From Nocardia sp. SYP-A9097 (lineage in GTDB: Bacteria > Actinomycetota > Actinomycetes > Mycobacteriales > Mycobacteriaceae), in contig NZ_WJIC01000007.1 of assembly GCF_009649815.1 (NCBI RefSeq), positions 186,001 through 250,000 on the forward strand: DNA of 64,000 bases, in the 5' to 3' direction. Under the pieces are notes generated by a model. It did no database searches. It was given only the letters and a program-made list of their open reading frames with translations, and had not been told where the DNA came from. The position numbers and the translations under genes are program-made. How positions within the stretch are numbered: position 1 is the stretch's first letter; each line of letters opens with the position of its first letter. Positions 16,248 to 24,864 of this stretch are shown here, in pieces.

Positions 16248-17699
16248 CTATCCCTCGTTGTCGATCAGGCCGCGGCGCGCCCGCGAGGCGTGCTTACGCT
16301 CGGCCGCGCCGATGCGCTCGGTCTGATCCAGGCGCGCGTCCGCGCCACGGCGGGTCATCATGGTCTCCACACCGGCGGAGATCTGCGGCTCCCAATCGAA
16401 GTAGAAGTCGCCGATGGTCACCGGTGCGCCCGGCTCCGCGCCGAGCTTGACCAGCTCCTCCTCGATACCGAGGCGAGCCAGGCGGTCGGCCAGGTAACCC
16501 ACGGCCTCCTCATTGTCGAACTGGGTCTGCGCCACCCAGCGCTCGGGCCGCTCACCGGTGACGATGAAGCCACCCTCGACCTCGGGATCGCGAATAACCT
16601 GGAAACCGCTGTCGCCCTTGATAACCGGACGGATGACCGCGCGCTTGGCCTCGGCCTTGGGATGCTCCTCGCGGTACTGCCGAATCATCTCCGCCAGCGC
16701 GAAGGTCAACGGCCGCAGGCCCTCCCGGCTCACCGCCGAGATCGTGAACACCGGCCAGCCACGCTTCTTCAACTCCGGAGTCACCATCTCCGCGAGCTCG
16801 GCGGCATCGGGCACGTCCGCCTTGTTGAGAATGACCACGCGCGGCCGGTCCGCCAGATCGCCCAGTCCCTCATCGCCCTTCAGCGCGGGCTGGTACGCGG
16901 CGAGCTCGGCCTCGAGCGCGTCGATATCGGAGATCGGATCGCGACCCGGATCCAGAGTCGCGCAATCCACCACGTGCGCCAGCACGGCGCAGCGCTCCAG
17001 ATGCCGCAGGAAGTCCAGGCCCAGACCCCGGCCCTCGCTCGCGCCCGGAATCAGACCCGGCACATCGGCCACGGTGAAAGTGGTCTCACCCGAAAGCACC
17101 ACACCGAGATTCGGCACCAGCGTGGTGAACGGGTAATCGGCGATCTTCGGCTTGGCCGCGGACAACACCGAAACCAGCGAGGACTTACCGGCCGACGGGA
17201 AGCCCACCAGGCCCACATCCGCCACCGACTTCAGCTCGAGAACCAGATCCCGCTCCTGGCCCTCCTCGCCGAGCAGCGCGAAACCGGGAGCCTTGCGCGC
17301 CTTGGACACCAGCGCGGCATTGCCCAGCCCGCCCCTGCCACCCAGCGCGGCGACATACTGGGTGCCGATGCCGACCATATCGGCCAGCACCTCCCCCTCG
17401 GGAGTCATCACGACGGTGCCGTCCGGCACCTTCAGCAGCAGCCCCTCGCCGCGCTTACCACTGCGATCATTGCCCTCACCCGGCTTGCCGTTGCCGCCCC
17501 TGGCATGCGGGTGGAAGTGGAAGTCCAAGAGGGTGTGGACGTTTCCGTCGACCTCGAGGATGACGTCACCGCCATTACCGCCATTACCGCCATCGGGTCC
17601 GCCCAACGGCATGAACTTCTCTCGGCGTACCGAGGAACATCCGTGCCCACCCTTGCCCGCAGCCACGTGCAGCACCACACGGTCGATGAATTTGGACAT
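16248..17699 (-). CDS. obgE: Obg-family ribosome-associated GTPase
   Basis: A 483-residue Obg GTPase involved in 50S maturation and growth or stress control. It has the glycine-rich Obg fold at residues 1-156 (F-M-P-L-G-G-P-D-G-G-N-G-G-N-G-G-D-V), the G domain from about 158 with G-F-P-S-A-G-K-S-S-L, switch region Y-P-F-T-T, D-V-P-G and N-K-A-D, then the C-terminal OCT domain (about 340-420, including G-F-I-V-T-G-E-R-P-E-R-W-V). A basic tail with R-R-G-A-D-A-R-L follows. The start M-S-K-F-I-D-R-V is canonical; GGAGG lies 12 bases upstream. It sits between rpmA and proB, as in mycobacteria. Confidence 0.96.
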   Translation of the reverse strand: MSKFIDRVVLHVAAGKGGHGCSSVRREKFMPLGGPDGGNGGNGGDVILEVDGNVHTLLDFHFHPHARGGNGKPGEGNDRSGKRGEGLLLKVPDGTVVMTPEGEVLADMVGIGTQYVAALGGRGGLGNAALVSKARKAPGFALLGEEGQERDLVLELKSVADVGLVGFPSAGKSSLVSVLSAAKPKIADYPFTTLVPNLGVVLSGETTFTVADVPGLIPGASEGRGLGLDFLRHLERCAVLAHVVDCATLDPGRDPISDIDALEAELAAYQPALKGDEGLGDLADRPRVVILNKADVPDAAELAEMVTPELKKRGWPVFTISAVSREGLRPLTFALAEMIRQYREEHPKAEAKRAVIRPVIKGDSGFQVIRDPEVEGGFIVTGERPERWVAQTQFDNEEAVGYLADRLARLGIEEELVKLGAEPGAPVTIGDFYFDWEPQISAGVETMMTRRGADARLDQTERIGAAERKHASRARRGLIDNEG

Positions 17700-17788
17700 A
17701 TCGGTGATCATCCTCCTTCAGGACAGTCGGCTCGCTATCGCACGGCCAAGGCTGGCACGTGTTCGTATCAGTCTGTGAAAACAGCGAA

Positions 17789-17819
17789 GCGGGCCAGGGC
17801 TATTTCAACCCTGACCCGC
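17789..17819. terminator. Hairpin between rpmA and obgE
   Basis: Arms GCGGGCCAGGG and CCCTGACCCGC pair with one mismatch around a 9-base loop. It follows rpmA in the minus direction by 37 bases, so it probably attenuates read-through from rplU-rpmA into obgE. Confidence 0.6.
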
Positions 17820-17855
17820 GTCGCGAAGTGCGTGTGGATTAGCTCCAGTGCGGCA

Positions 17856-18122
17856 TCAGGCCGACACGGGCTCCGGAACCACGATGTTGATGGTCTTGCG
17901 ACCACGCTTGGTGCCGAACTGCACCGAACCCGCCGCGAGGGCGAACAGCGTGTCGTCGCCGCCACGGCCGACGTTCACGCCGGGGTGGAAGTGCGTACCA
18001 CGCTGGCGAACCAGGATCTCGCCGGACTTGACGACCTGGCCGCCGAAGCGCTTGACGCCGAGCCGCTGGGCATTCGAATCGCGACCATTGCGCGAGCTGG
18101 ATGCACCCTTCTTATGTGCCAT
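17856..18122 (-). CDS. rpmA: 50S ribosomal protein L27
   Basis: An 88-residue L27 near the peptidyl-transferase centre. It begins M-A-H-K-K-G-A-S-S-S-R-N-G-R-D-S directly, without the cleaved N-terminal extension of Firmicutes, and contains R-L-G-V-K-R-F-G-G-Q-V-V and I-L-V-R-Q-R-G-T-H-F-H-P-G. It follows rplU by 41 bases in the conserved rplU-rpmA-obgE order. Confidence 0.97.
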   Translation of the reverse strand: MAHKKGASSSRNGRDSNAQRLGVKRFGGQVVKSGEILVRQRGTHFHPGVNVGRGGDDTLFALAAGSVQFGTKRGRKTINIVVPEPVSA

Positions 18123-18163
18123 TTCAGAACTCCTCGTGCCGGGGTGACGAACCCCAAGTCGGA

Positions 18164-18475
18164 TTACTTGATGCCGGTGACCTTCAGGACCGTCAGCTTC
18201 TGACGGTGGCCCTGACGCTTGTGGTAGCCGGTCTTGTTCTTGAACTTGTGGATACGGATCTTCGGGCCCTTGGTCTGCTCGACCACCTCGGCGGACACGG
18301 AAACCTTCGCCAGCTTGTCAGCATCGGTGGTCAGCTCGGCGCCATCAACCAGCAGCACCGGCGCCAGCGACACGGAAGTGCCCGGCAGACCCTCGATCTT
18401 CTCGACCTTCACCAGGTCACCAACCGCGACCTTGTACTGCTTTCCGCCGGTCTTGACGATTGCGTACGTTGCCAT
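18164..18475 (-). CDS. rplU: 50S ribosomal protein L21
   Basis: A 103-residue L21, a 23S rRNA-binding protein of the large subunit. Y-A-I-V-K-T-G-G-K-Q-Y-K-V opens the protein, and the C-terminal K-N-K-T-G-Y-H-K-R-Q-G-H-R-Q is the family signature. It is the first gene of rplU-rpmA-obgE-proB; the promoter must lie in the 359-base gap that follows rne. Confidence 0.97.
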   Translation of the reverse strand: MATYAIVKTGGKQYKVAVGDLVKVEKIEGLPGTSVSLAPVLLVDGAELTTDADKLAKVSVSAEVVEQTKGPKIRIHKFKNKTGYHKRQGHRQKLTVLKVTGIK

Positions 18476-18834
18476 CGGTCGGCTGCCCTTCTTCCTGTAG
18501 TACTACACGGCTGATCCACCGGCTTTGCACCGGGAACCGCCGAATGACTGGTCTGGTATTCACCGCCGCCTCGGGCCTGAAGGTTCACATTGGAACCGGA
18601 CCCTCGTTCTCACAGCGCATTTGCCGAAACATGCGGCAGAGCACTGTCGCCGGGGGCAGCGACTGTCCAAGAGTACAGGACTGGCCCGGGGCGTCCAAAC
18701 CGGGGGTTCTGCGCACCTGAACGGCGATGAAACCCGCCTGGCCTGGGCGTCTGACACACACCGCCTCCACCTCCGACGGAGTGTGGCCCCACCGTTGCTA
18801 CGGCGGGGCCACACTCGCTGTCAGAACAGAGCGG
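18476..18834. other. Gap between rne and rplU: rplU promoter/leader and rne terminator
   Basis: No coding pattern is seen. The part next to rplU holds a short dyad, TGTAG-TA-CTACA, at 18496-18507, about 20 bases before the rplU start, and an AAGGG ribosome site. The end next to rne contains the rne terminator hairpin. I found no recognisable ribosomal-protein leader structure in between. Confidence 0.55.
18781..18814. terminator. rne terminator hairpin
   Basis: Arms GTGTGGCCCC-A-CCG and CGG-C-GGGGCCACAC pair over 13 bases with one internal mismatch around loop TTGCTA. It begins 20 bases beyond the rne stop on the minus strand. Confidence 0.75.
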
Positions 18835-21800
18835 TCAGTTCTCGCCCTCTGGAGCGCCCGCAGGACGTCCGGCGGCGCGACGGCGCGGACGAGCCCGCGG
18901 CGTCACCTCCACGGGAGCCAGATCCGCGAGGGACAGGCTCGGAGCCTGCGGCTGATCCGCGCTGGAGAGCACGAAGACCGCGCCCTCACTGGCCGAGGCC
19001 GGGGCGGTGACCGCACGGGCCACCCGGCGACGGCCGGCCCGGCGGGCGGGCTGGGAGGAGACCTGCGCGGTCACCTCCGGCTCGGACACCCGCGCGGATT
19101 CGGCGGCCTGCGCCTGATCCACCAGCACCGCGGCCGCGGCGGCGGCCACTTCGGCCTCCTCCTCGACCACGGTGTCCGCGGCCTCGGATTCGACTGTGCG
19201 CGGGGCGGTTCCGTTGGTGCCGTTGGCCGAAACGTGCACCGGCTCGGCACTGGCCGCGGCCTCGGCGACCGCTTCCGCACCGGCGACCGCGGCTTGCGCC
19301 AGGGCCTGCTGGGCGTAGGCCACCTCATCGGCGACCTGATCGTCCTCGTCGTTGTACGCCTCGTCGTGATGCAGATCATCGTCGTGGTGCGCGGCCATGG
19401 CGAGCGCGACCGGATGAGCGCGCCGGGCGGCGGCCTTCTCCTTGCTCTCCGCGGTCTCCACCTCGACCACCGGGGCGGCCTCGACCACGACCGGCGCCTC
19501 GGGCGCGGCATTGCCGCGGTCCTTGCGGCGGCGACGCGAACCCTCGCGACGGCCGACGCCGCCCTCCTCGACCGGAGCCGATTCGACGGGGTAGTTGTGC
19601 ACGATCAGACCGCGACCGTGGCAGTGCTCACAGGTGCTGGAGAACGCCTCGACCAGGCCGGTGCCCAGCTTCTTACGGGTCATCTGGACCAGGCCCAGCG
19701 AGGTGACCTCGGAGACCTGATGACGCGTGCGATCGCGGCCCAGGGCCTCGGTCAGCCTGCGCAGCACCAGATCTCGATTGGACTCGAGGACCATATCGAT
19801 GAAGTCGACGACGATCATGCCGCCGATATCGCGCAACCGCATCTGGCGCACGATCTCCTCGGCCGCCTCCAGATTGTTCCGGGTGACGGTCTCTTCCAGG
19901 TTCGAGCCGCCCGCACCGGTGAACTTGCCGGTATTGACGTCGATGACCGTCATGGCCTCGGTGCGATCGATCACCAGGGTGCCGCCCGAGGGCAGCCACA
20001 CCTTGCGATCCAGGGCCTTGGCCAACTGCTCGTCGATCCGCAGGCTGCCGAACACGTCGACGCCGTTGTTGTCGTGCTTCTGCACGCGGACAAGCAGATC
20101 CGGGGCGACCGTGCGGACGTAGTTCTCCACGGTCGTCCAGGCGCGCTCACCCTCGATGACCAACTTGGAGAAGTCCTCGTTGAACAGATCGCGAACCACC
20201 TTGACCAGCAGGTCGGGCTCTTCATACAGCGTCTTGGGCGTATTCGAACCGCCCTTGGACTGCTCCTCGATGGAACGCCAAGTCTGTTGCAGGCGTTCGA
20301 CATCGCGCGCCAGCTCGTTCTCTTCCACACCCTCGGACGCGGTGCGGATGATGACGCCCGCGTCCTGCGGCACGATATCGCGCAGGATCTCCTTGAGCCG
20401 CTTGCGCTCGGTGTCCGGCAGCTTGCGCGAGATACCGGTGGAGGTACCGCCCGGCACGTACACCAGGAAGCGACCGGCCAGGCTGATCTGCGTGGTCAGG
20501 CGGGCACCCTTATGTCCCACCGGATCCTTGGAGACCTGCACCAGCACGGTGTCACCGGGCCGCAGCGCCTGCTCGATCTTGCGCTCCCTGCCACCGAGTC
20601 CGGCGGCCTCCCAATTCACCTCGCCCGCGTACAGCACGCCATTACGGCCACGGCCGATATCGACGAACGCCGCTTCCATGGACGGCAGCACATTCTGCAC
20701 CTTGCCCAGGTAGACATTGCCCACCATGGACGCCGACCCGGTGCTGGTCACGAAGTGCTCGACCAGCACGCCGTCCTCGAGCACCGCGACCTGCGTGGTG
20801 GAGGTCGGGTGATCGGCGAAGTGCTTGTCGCGCACCACCATTACCCGGTCCACCGATTCCCGGCGGGCCAGGAATTCGGACTCGGTCAGGATGGGCGGGC
20901 GACGGCGACCGGCCTCGCGACCGTCCCGGCGACGCTGACGCTTGGCCTCGAGTCGAGTCGACCCGCTGATGCCCTGCACCTCGTCGGGATTGCTCTCCTT
21001 CGCGGCGGCGCGGCGCTTACTGCGCGGCTCACGCTCGTGCACGACGGTGTTCGGCGGATCGTCGTCCGCCACCTCGGGCTCGTTCTCGGTATCGTCCCCG
21101 CCCTTGCGGCGACGGCGGCGACGGCGGCGACGGCTGCTCGAACCCTCCGGCACGGCCGAATCGTCGGCGTCGTCCTCGGACTCCTCGGCTTCGGCCTCGG
21201 CATCGGCGCGCAGCTGATCCTCGATCTCGGGATCGATCTCGCCGTTCTCGTCATCGGGATGCTGTTCGCCACGACCCCGGCCACGACCGCGACGGCCGCG
21301 ACGACGCCGGCGCGAGGCACCGTCTCCGCGCTGTTCGCCGCCGTCCCAGTCCTGCTCGTCATCGGATTCGTCGGCGGCGGTCTCCTCGGCGGCCTTCTCC
21401 TCGACAGCCTTGGTCTCGACCCGGACCTGCTCCTCGACCTTGGCCTTCTCGGCCTTCTCCGCGCGCGGCTTGTCCTCGCGGACCTGCTCCTCGCGGGGCT
21501 TGTCCTCGACCTTGGGCTTGCGCTCGGTGCGCAGCTTGCGGCGGGTCTCCTCCGCGGCGGCCACATCGGGCGAGAGGAACAGCGGTGCCGCGACGGGCGC
21601 GGACGGCTGATAGACCACCGGCTCCTCGACCGGCAGCTCCGGCTGCTGGAACGGGCTGGTGAAAAGTTTGGGGGCGCGTTTGCGCGTGGGGGTGCTGACC
21701 GCGGCCTCGGCGGCCTCCACCTCTTCGGCGGCGAGTTCATCGGCGGCGAGCTCGTCACCCGCGATGATGGCCTCGTCGACGGTCGCGGGCACTTCGACCG

Positions 21801-22044
21801 AGCGCGGCCCGAAGGCCTCGCGAACGGTTTCGGCGACCGTGCGGTCCAGACTCGATTGGGGGCTGCGGGCTTGCGCGCCCATCTCGGTCAGGTGGGCCAG
21901 GATACGTTTGCTGGTGGTGCCCAGCAGCTTCGCCAGTGCGTGCACTCGGATCCGTTCCGGCAACTGTTCGGCAGCCGAGACGGTGTCCGCGGCCTCCCCG
22001 TCGGCGTTCACCTGTGTTGCTTCCTGCGGCTCTTTTTCGGCCAC
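18835..22044 (-). CDS. rne: Ribonuclease E/G with large disordered arms
   Basis: A 1069-residue RNase E, the main endonuclease of rRNA processing and mRNA decay, cutting AU-rich single strands with a preference for 5'-monophosphate ends. The catalytic core sits in the middle: S1 domain G-N-V-Y-L-G-K-V-Q-N-V-L and F-V-D-I-G-R-G-R-N-G-V-L-Y, the DNase I-like Mg2+ residues in V-I-D-V-N-T-G-K-F and I-V-V-D-F-I-D-M, and the Zn-link C-E-H-C-H-G-R-G. Long acidic and Arg-rich arms flank it, including an R-R-R-R run before the core. As in mycobacteria, the arms probably hold degradosome partners. The start is GTG with AAGGAG upstream. Confidence 0.95.
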   Translation of the reverse strand: MAEKEPQEATQVNADGEAADTVSAAEQLPERIRVHALAKLLGTTSKRILAHLTEMGAQARSPQSSLDRTVAETVREAFGPRSVEVPATVDEAIIAGDELAADELAAEEVEAAEAAVSTPTRKRAPKLFTSPFQQPELPVEEPVVYQPSAPVAAPLFLSPDVAAAEETRRKLRTERKPKVEDKPREEQVREDKPRAEKAEKAKVEEQVRVETKAVEEKAAEETAADESDDEQDWDGGEQRGDGASRRRRRGRRGRGRGRGEQHPDDENGEIDPEIEDQLRADAEAEAEESEDDADDSAVPEGSSSRRRRRRRRRKGGDDTENEPEVADDDPPNTVVHEREPRSKRRAAAKESNPDEVQGISGSTRLEAKRQRRRDGREAGRRRPPILTESEFLARRESVDRVMVVRDKHFADHPTSTTQVAVLEDGVLVEHFVTSTGSASMVGNVYLGKVQNVLPSMEAAFVDIGRGRNGVLYAGEVNWEAAGLGGRERKIEQALRPGDTVLVQVSKDPVGHKGARLTTQISLAGRFLVYVPGGTSTGISRKLPDTERKRLKEILRDIVPQDAGVIIRTASEGVEENELARDVERLQQTWRSIEEQSKGGSNTPKTLYEEPDLLVKVVRDLFNEDFSKLVIEGERAWTTVENYVRTVAPDLLVRVQKHDNNGVDVFGSLRIDEQLAKALDRKVWLPSGGTLVIDRTEAMTVIDVNTGKFTGAGGSNLEETVTRNNLEAAEEIVRQMRLRDIGGMIVVDFIDMVLESNRDLVLRRLTEALGRDRTRHQVSEVTSLGLVQMTRKKLGTGLVEAFSSTCEHCHGRGLIVHNYPVESAPVEEGGVGRREGSRRRRKDRGNAAPEAPVVVEAAPVVEVETAESKEKAAARRAHPVALAMAAHHDDDLHHDEAYNDEDDQVADEVAYAQQALAQAAVAGAEAVAEAAASAEPVHVSANGTNGTAPRTVESEAADTVVEEEAEVAAAAAAVLVDQAQAAESARVSEPEVTAQVSSQPARRAGRRRVARAVTAPASASEGAVFVLSSADQPQAPSLSLADLAPVEVTPRARPRRRAAGRPAGAPEGEN

Positions 22045-22450
22045 GAAATCTCCTTGGGCCCCCGGGCGCGTCCCTCCGAAGAGTGACAGAGTGACGCGGC
22101 CGACGCGGGGGCACTGTCTTCGCCTCGCGCCCTCAGGGGCGCGAGATCAATGGTCTGCGCGCCGCGTGCCCGTTATCACGTTTTTCTCGTCGTTCGGGCT
22201 AACTGGTCACGTGGCGCCTGGGTGGTTTGGCTCAACCCCACCACACGAGCGTTCATCCAGCGTGCGAGCCGACAACCGAGTCTTTGAAGCCGTCGGCGGC
22301 AGCGATGATCGTCCGTCGTGCCGTGGTGTCAATCAGAGGTGGCACTCACCTGCCGCTAATGACGGGCAGTGACCACTTCCGGTGCCAGTATCCCACATGA
22401 CGCCGCTGCCCCCGCAGCGGCGCACAAGAGTCCCCGGGTTCGGGACTTGG
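22045..22450. other. Gap between ndk and rne: long rne leader with hairpin
   Basis: No gene is seen. A perfect 9-base-pair hairpin with a 4-base TCAG loop (22124-22145) lies about 80 bases upstream of rne on its sense strand. rne transcripts often have long 5' leaders used for feedback cleavage by RNase E, so this may be such an element; that is inference. The segment next to ndk (22320-22450) lies downstream of ndk and shows no clear terminator. Confidence 0.45.
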
Positions 22451-22867
22451 TCAGTACGTGAATTCGGGGAACCAGAGCGAGATTTCGCGCTTGGCGGACT
22501 CGGGCGCGTCCGAGCCGTGAACCAGGTTGTACTGGGTCTCCAGGGCATAGTCGCCGCGAATGCTGCCGGGGACGGCCTTCTCGACCGGATCGGTGCCGCC
22601 GGCGAGCTGGCGGAAGGCGGCGATGGCGCGGGGGCCTTCGAGGACGGCCGCGATGACCGGACCCGAGGTGATGAATTCGATCAGCGATCCGAAGAACGCC
22701 TTCTCACGGTGCTCGGCGTAGTGCGCCACGGCGATCTCTTCGGAGACATTCACCTGCTTGAGCGCCGCGATCTTGAGACCCTTGCGCTCGATGCGAGTGA
22801 TGATCTCCCCGATCAGGCCGCGGGCCACGCCGTCGGGCTTGATGAGTACCAACGTCTGCTCAGTCAC
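22451..22867 (-). CDS. ndk: Nucleoside-diphosphate kinase
   Basis: A 138-residue Ndk, which equilibrates nucleoside di- and triphosphates through a phosphohistidine. The N-terminus T-L-V-L-I-K-P-D-G-V is canonical, and the active histidine is His117 in Y-N-L-V-H-G-S-D. It ends W-F-P-E-F-T-Y without extra C-terminal residues. The start is GTG. It follows the DUF4233 gene by about 150 bases, the order found in mycobacteria and nocardiae. Confidence 0.96.
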   Translation of the reverse strand: MTEQTLVLIKPDGVARGLIGEIITRIERKGLKIAALKQVNVSEEIAVAHYAEHREKAFFGSLIEFITSGPVIAAVLEGPRAIAAFRQLAGGTDPVEKAVPGSIRGDYALETQYNLVHGSDAPESAKREISLWFPEFTY

Positions 22868-23020
22868 GGGCGTAGCCTAGCTCCCCCGCCTCCCCGGAAC
22901 TTAAACGCCCAACTAAGAGCCCCAACAGTCCCATTCGCGTACCGGCGGTTGAGTGCCCCTTGGGCTATGGACGTCCCCCCGGAGTTACCCCGACCTCGCG
23001 AAATCAGCCGTTGCGTCGGA

Positions 23021-23428
23021 TCAGGCTCCGGACATTCGCTGGCTGGGGAGCAGGCCCGCCTCTATGCGCTTACGGACATCGGCGCGCAGGAACAGGATGA
23101 AGAGCCAGACCGCGGCGAAGACCACACCGATGACCAGGATGGACAGGTGGATGAAACCGCCTGCCAGCAGGGCCGCCTGCAGGGTGAGGTTGAAGGGCAT
23201 GGCCCAGGGGCGGCGCTGGACGCCCGCGCCCAGGAACATGAGCACCGCGAGGCCGACCAGGTAGAGGACGGACCACCACTTCAGGCCGCCGCCGACCGCG
23301 CCGACCACGGGTAGCGCGAGCAGCACGGTGATGGCCTCGAGGACGAGGGTTCCGGCCATGACGCCGCGGAAACCCTTCCACGGGTCGGTGGTGGGTTCGG
23401 GTACGCCTGCGGGCACCTCGGCACTCAT
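23021..23428 (-). CDS. DUF4233 membrane protein
   Basis: A 135-residue membrane protein with about four helices: residues 20-42, 50-67, 77-96 and 98-114. D-P-W-K-G-F-R-G-V-M-A-G-T-L-V-L-E-A-I is the family opening. DUF4233 genes regularly follow folC in actinobacteria; the function is unknown. Its ATG overlaps the folC stop (ATGA), so translation is coupled. Confidence 0.85.
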   Translation of the reverse strand: MSAEVPAGVPEPTTDPWKGFRGVMAGTLVLEAITVLLALPVVGAVGGGLKWWSVLYLVGLAVLMFLGAGVQRRPWAMPFNLTLQAALLAGGFIHLSILVIGVVFAAVWLFILFLRADVRKRIEAGLLPSQRMSGA

Positions 23429-24864
23429 GCGGGGTCCTTTCCGAACAGTGAGCGGGCCGTCCCGGCGGTGACGACCGATCCGGTGACCACGATGCCCGCA
23501 CCGGAGACCAGTTCGCCACTCTCGCCTTCTTCGGCGAGCGCGATCGCGGTTTCGATGGCGTCGGTGAGGTCGTTGGCCACCGCTACGCGCTCGTCACCGA
23601 AGCGTTGTACGGCGAGGTTGGCGAGATCGTCCACGGGAAGGGCGCGGGGAGAACCGTTCTCGGTGACGACGATTTCGTCGAGGATGGGTTCGAGGGCGTC
23701 CAGGATGCCCGCGGCGTCCTTGTCCCCGAGGACCGCGACGACTCCGACCAGTTTGCGGAAGTCGAATTCGCTGGTGAGCGTTGCCGCGAGGGCCTGTGCG
23801 CCGTGCGGGTTGTGCGCGGCGTCGATGAAGATGGTCGGCGCGCTGCGCATGCGCTCCATCCGGCCGGGGCTCTGCACGGAGGCGAAACCTGCTCTGACGG
23901 CATCGATATCGAGTTGCCGGGATGCGCCCGCGCCGAAGAAGGCTTCGACCGCGGCGAGTGCGAGCACGGCATTGCGGGCCTGATGCTCACCGTGCAGCGG
24001 CAGGAAGATGTCGTCGTAGACGCCGCCGAGGCCCTGCAGTTCCAGGACCTGGCCGCCGATGGCGACGCGGCGGGTCAGGACTCGGAACTCCGAACCTTCG
24101 CGTGCCACAGCCGCATCCATGTCGACGGCGCGGCGCAGCAGGACTTCCATGACTTCGGGCTGCTGTTCGGCGATGACCGCGACGGTGTCGCGCGGAACCA
24201 GTTCGTCGGCCGGGGCCTTCTTGATGATTCCGGCCTTCTCCCCCGCGATGGACCCGAGGTCCGAGCCGAGGAAGTCGGTGTGGTCCAAGCCGATCGGGGT
24301 GATGACAGCGACCTGGCCGTCGATCACATTGGTGGCGTCCCAGGTGCCGCCCAGGCCGGTCTCGACGACGGCGACATCGACGGGCGCCTCGGCGAATTTC
24401 GCGTAGGCCATGGCGGTGAGCACTTCGAACTTGCTCAGCGCCGGGCCGCCGGACGCGATGGACTGTTTGTCGACCATCTCGAGGAACGGCAGCAGTTCGC
24501 GGTACAGCTCGACGTACTGGCCGGGCGTGATGGGCGCGTTGTCGATGGCGATGCGCTCGGTCGCCAATTGCAGGTGCGGGCTGGTGATTCGCCCGGTGCG
24601 CCGGTGCAGGGCGGTGAGCAGCGCGTCGATCATGCGGGTGACCGAGGTCTTGCCATTGGTACCCGCGATATGGATTGCCGGGTAGCCGTGCTGCGGCGAA
24701 CCCAGCAGATCCATGAGGGTGGCGATGCGGGTCAGCGAGGGTTCGATCTTGGTCTCGGGCCAGCGCTTGTCGAGTTCGGCTTCGACCAATGCCATTTCTG
24801 CCAGATCCACCGGGGAGGTGATGATCGGGCCTGCCGCGTACTGACGCTCGGGTTCGTCGTTCAC
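23425..24864 (-). CDS. folC: Folylpolyglutamate synthase / dihydrofolate synthase
   Basis: A 479-residue FolC. It adds glutamate to dihydropteroate and/or to folates, using ATP, and resembles the Mur ligases. The P-loop I-A-G-T-N-G-K-T-S-V lies near residue 66, the family signature I-T-S-P-H-L near 97, and the Mg2+/ATP segment V-E-T-G-L-G-G-T-W-D-A-T-N near 166. The C-terminal domain has F-I-D-A-A-H-N-P-H-G. Both ends overlap neighbours by ATGA: the start with the valS stop, the stop with the DUF4233 start. Confidence 0.95.
   Translation of the reverse strand: MNDEPERQYAAGPIITSPVDLAEMALVEAELDKRWPETKIEPSLTRIATLMDLLGSPQHGYPAIHIAGTNGKTSVTRMIDALLTALHRRTGRITSPHLQLATERIAIDNAPITPGQYVELYRELLPFLEMVDKQSIASGGPALSKFEVLTAMAYAKFAEAPVDVAVVETGLGGTWDATNVIDGQVAVITPIGLDHTDFLGSDLGSIAGEKAGIIKKAPADELVPRDTVAVIAEQQPEVMEVLLRRAVDMDAAVAREGSEFRVLTRRVAIGGQVLELQGLGGVYDDIFLPLHGEHQARNAVLALAAVEAFFGAGASRQLDIDAVRAGFASVQSPGRMERMRSAPTIFIDAAHNPHGAQALAATLTSEFDFRKLVGVVAVLGDKDAAGILDALEPILDEIVVTENGSPRALPVDDLANLAVQRFGDERVAVANDLTDAIETAIALAEEGESGELVSGAGIVVTGSVVTAGTARSLFGKDPA

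Noticed and set aside
15882..18203. Long plus-strand open frame opposite obgE, rpmA and rplU
   Set aside because: It covers three well-identified genes on the other strand and has no recognisable domain.
18727..22086. Open frame of 1119 codons on the plus strand opposite rne
   Set aside because: It is a GC-driven shadow of rne. Its translation is low-complexity Leu/Gly/Arg without family motifs, and rne itself is certain.
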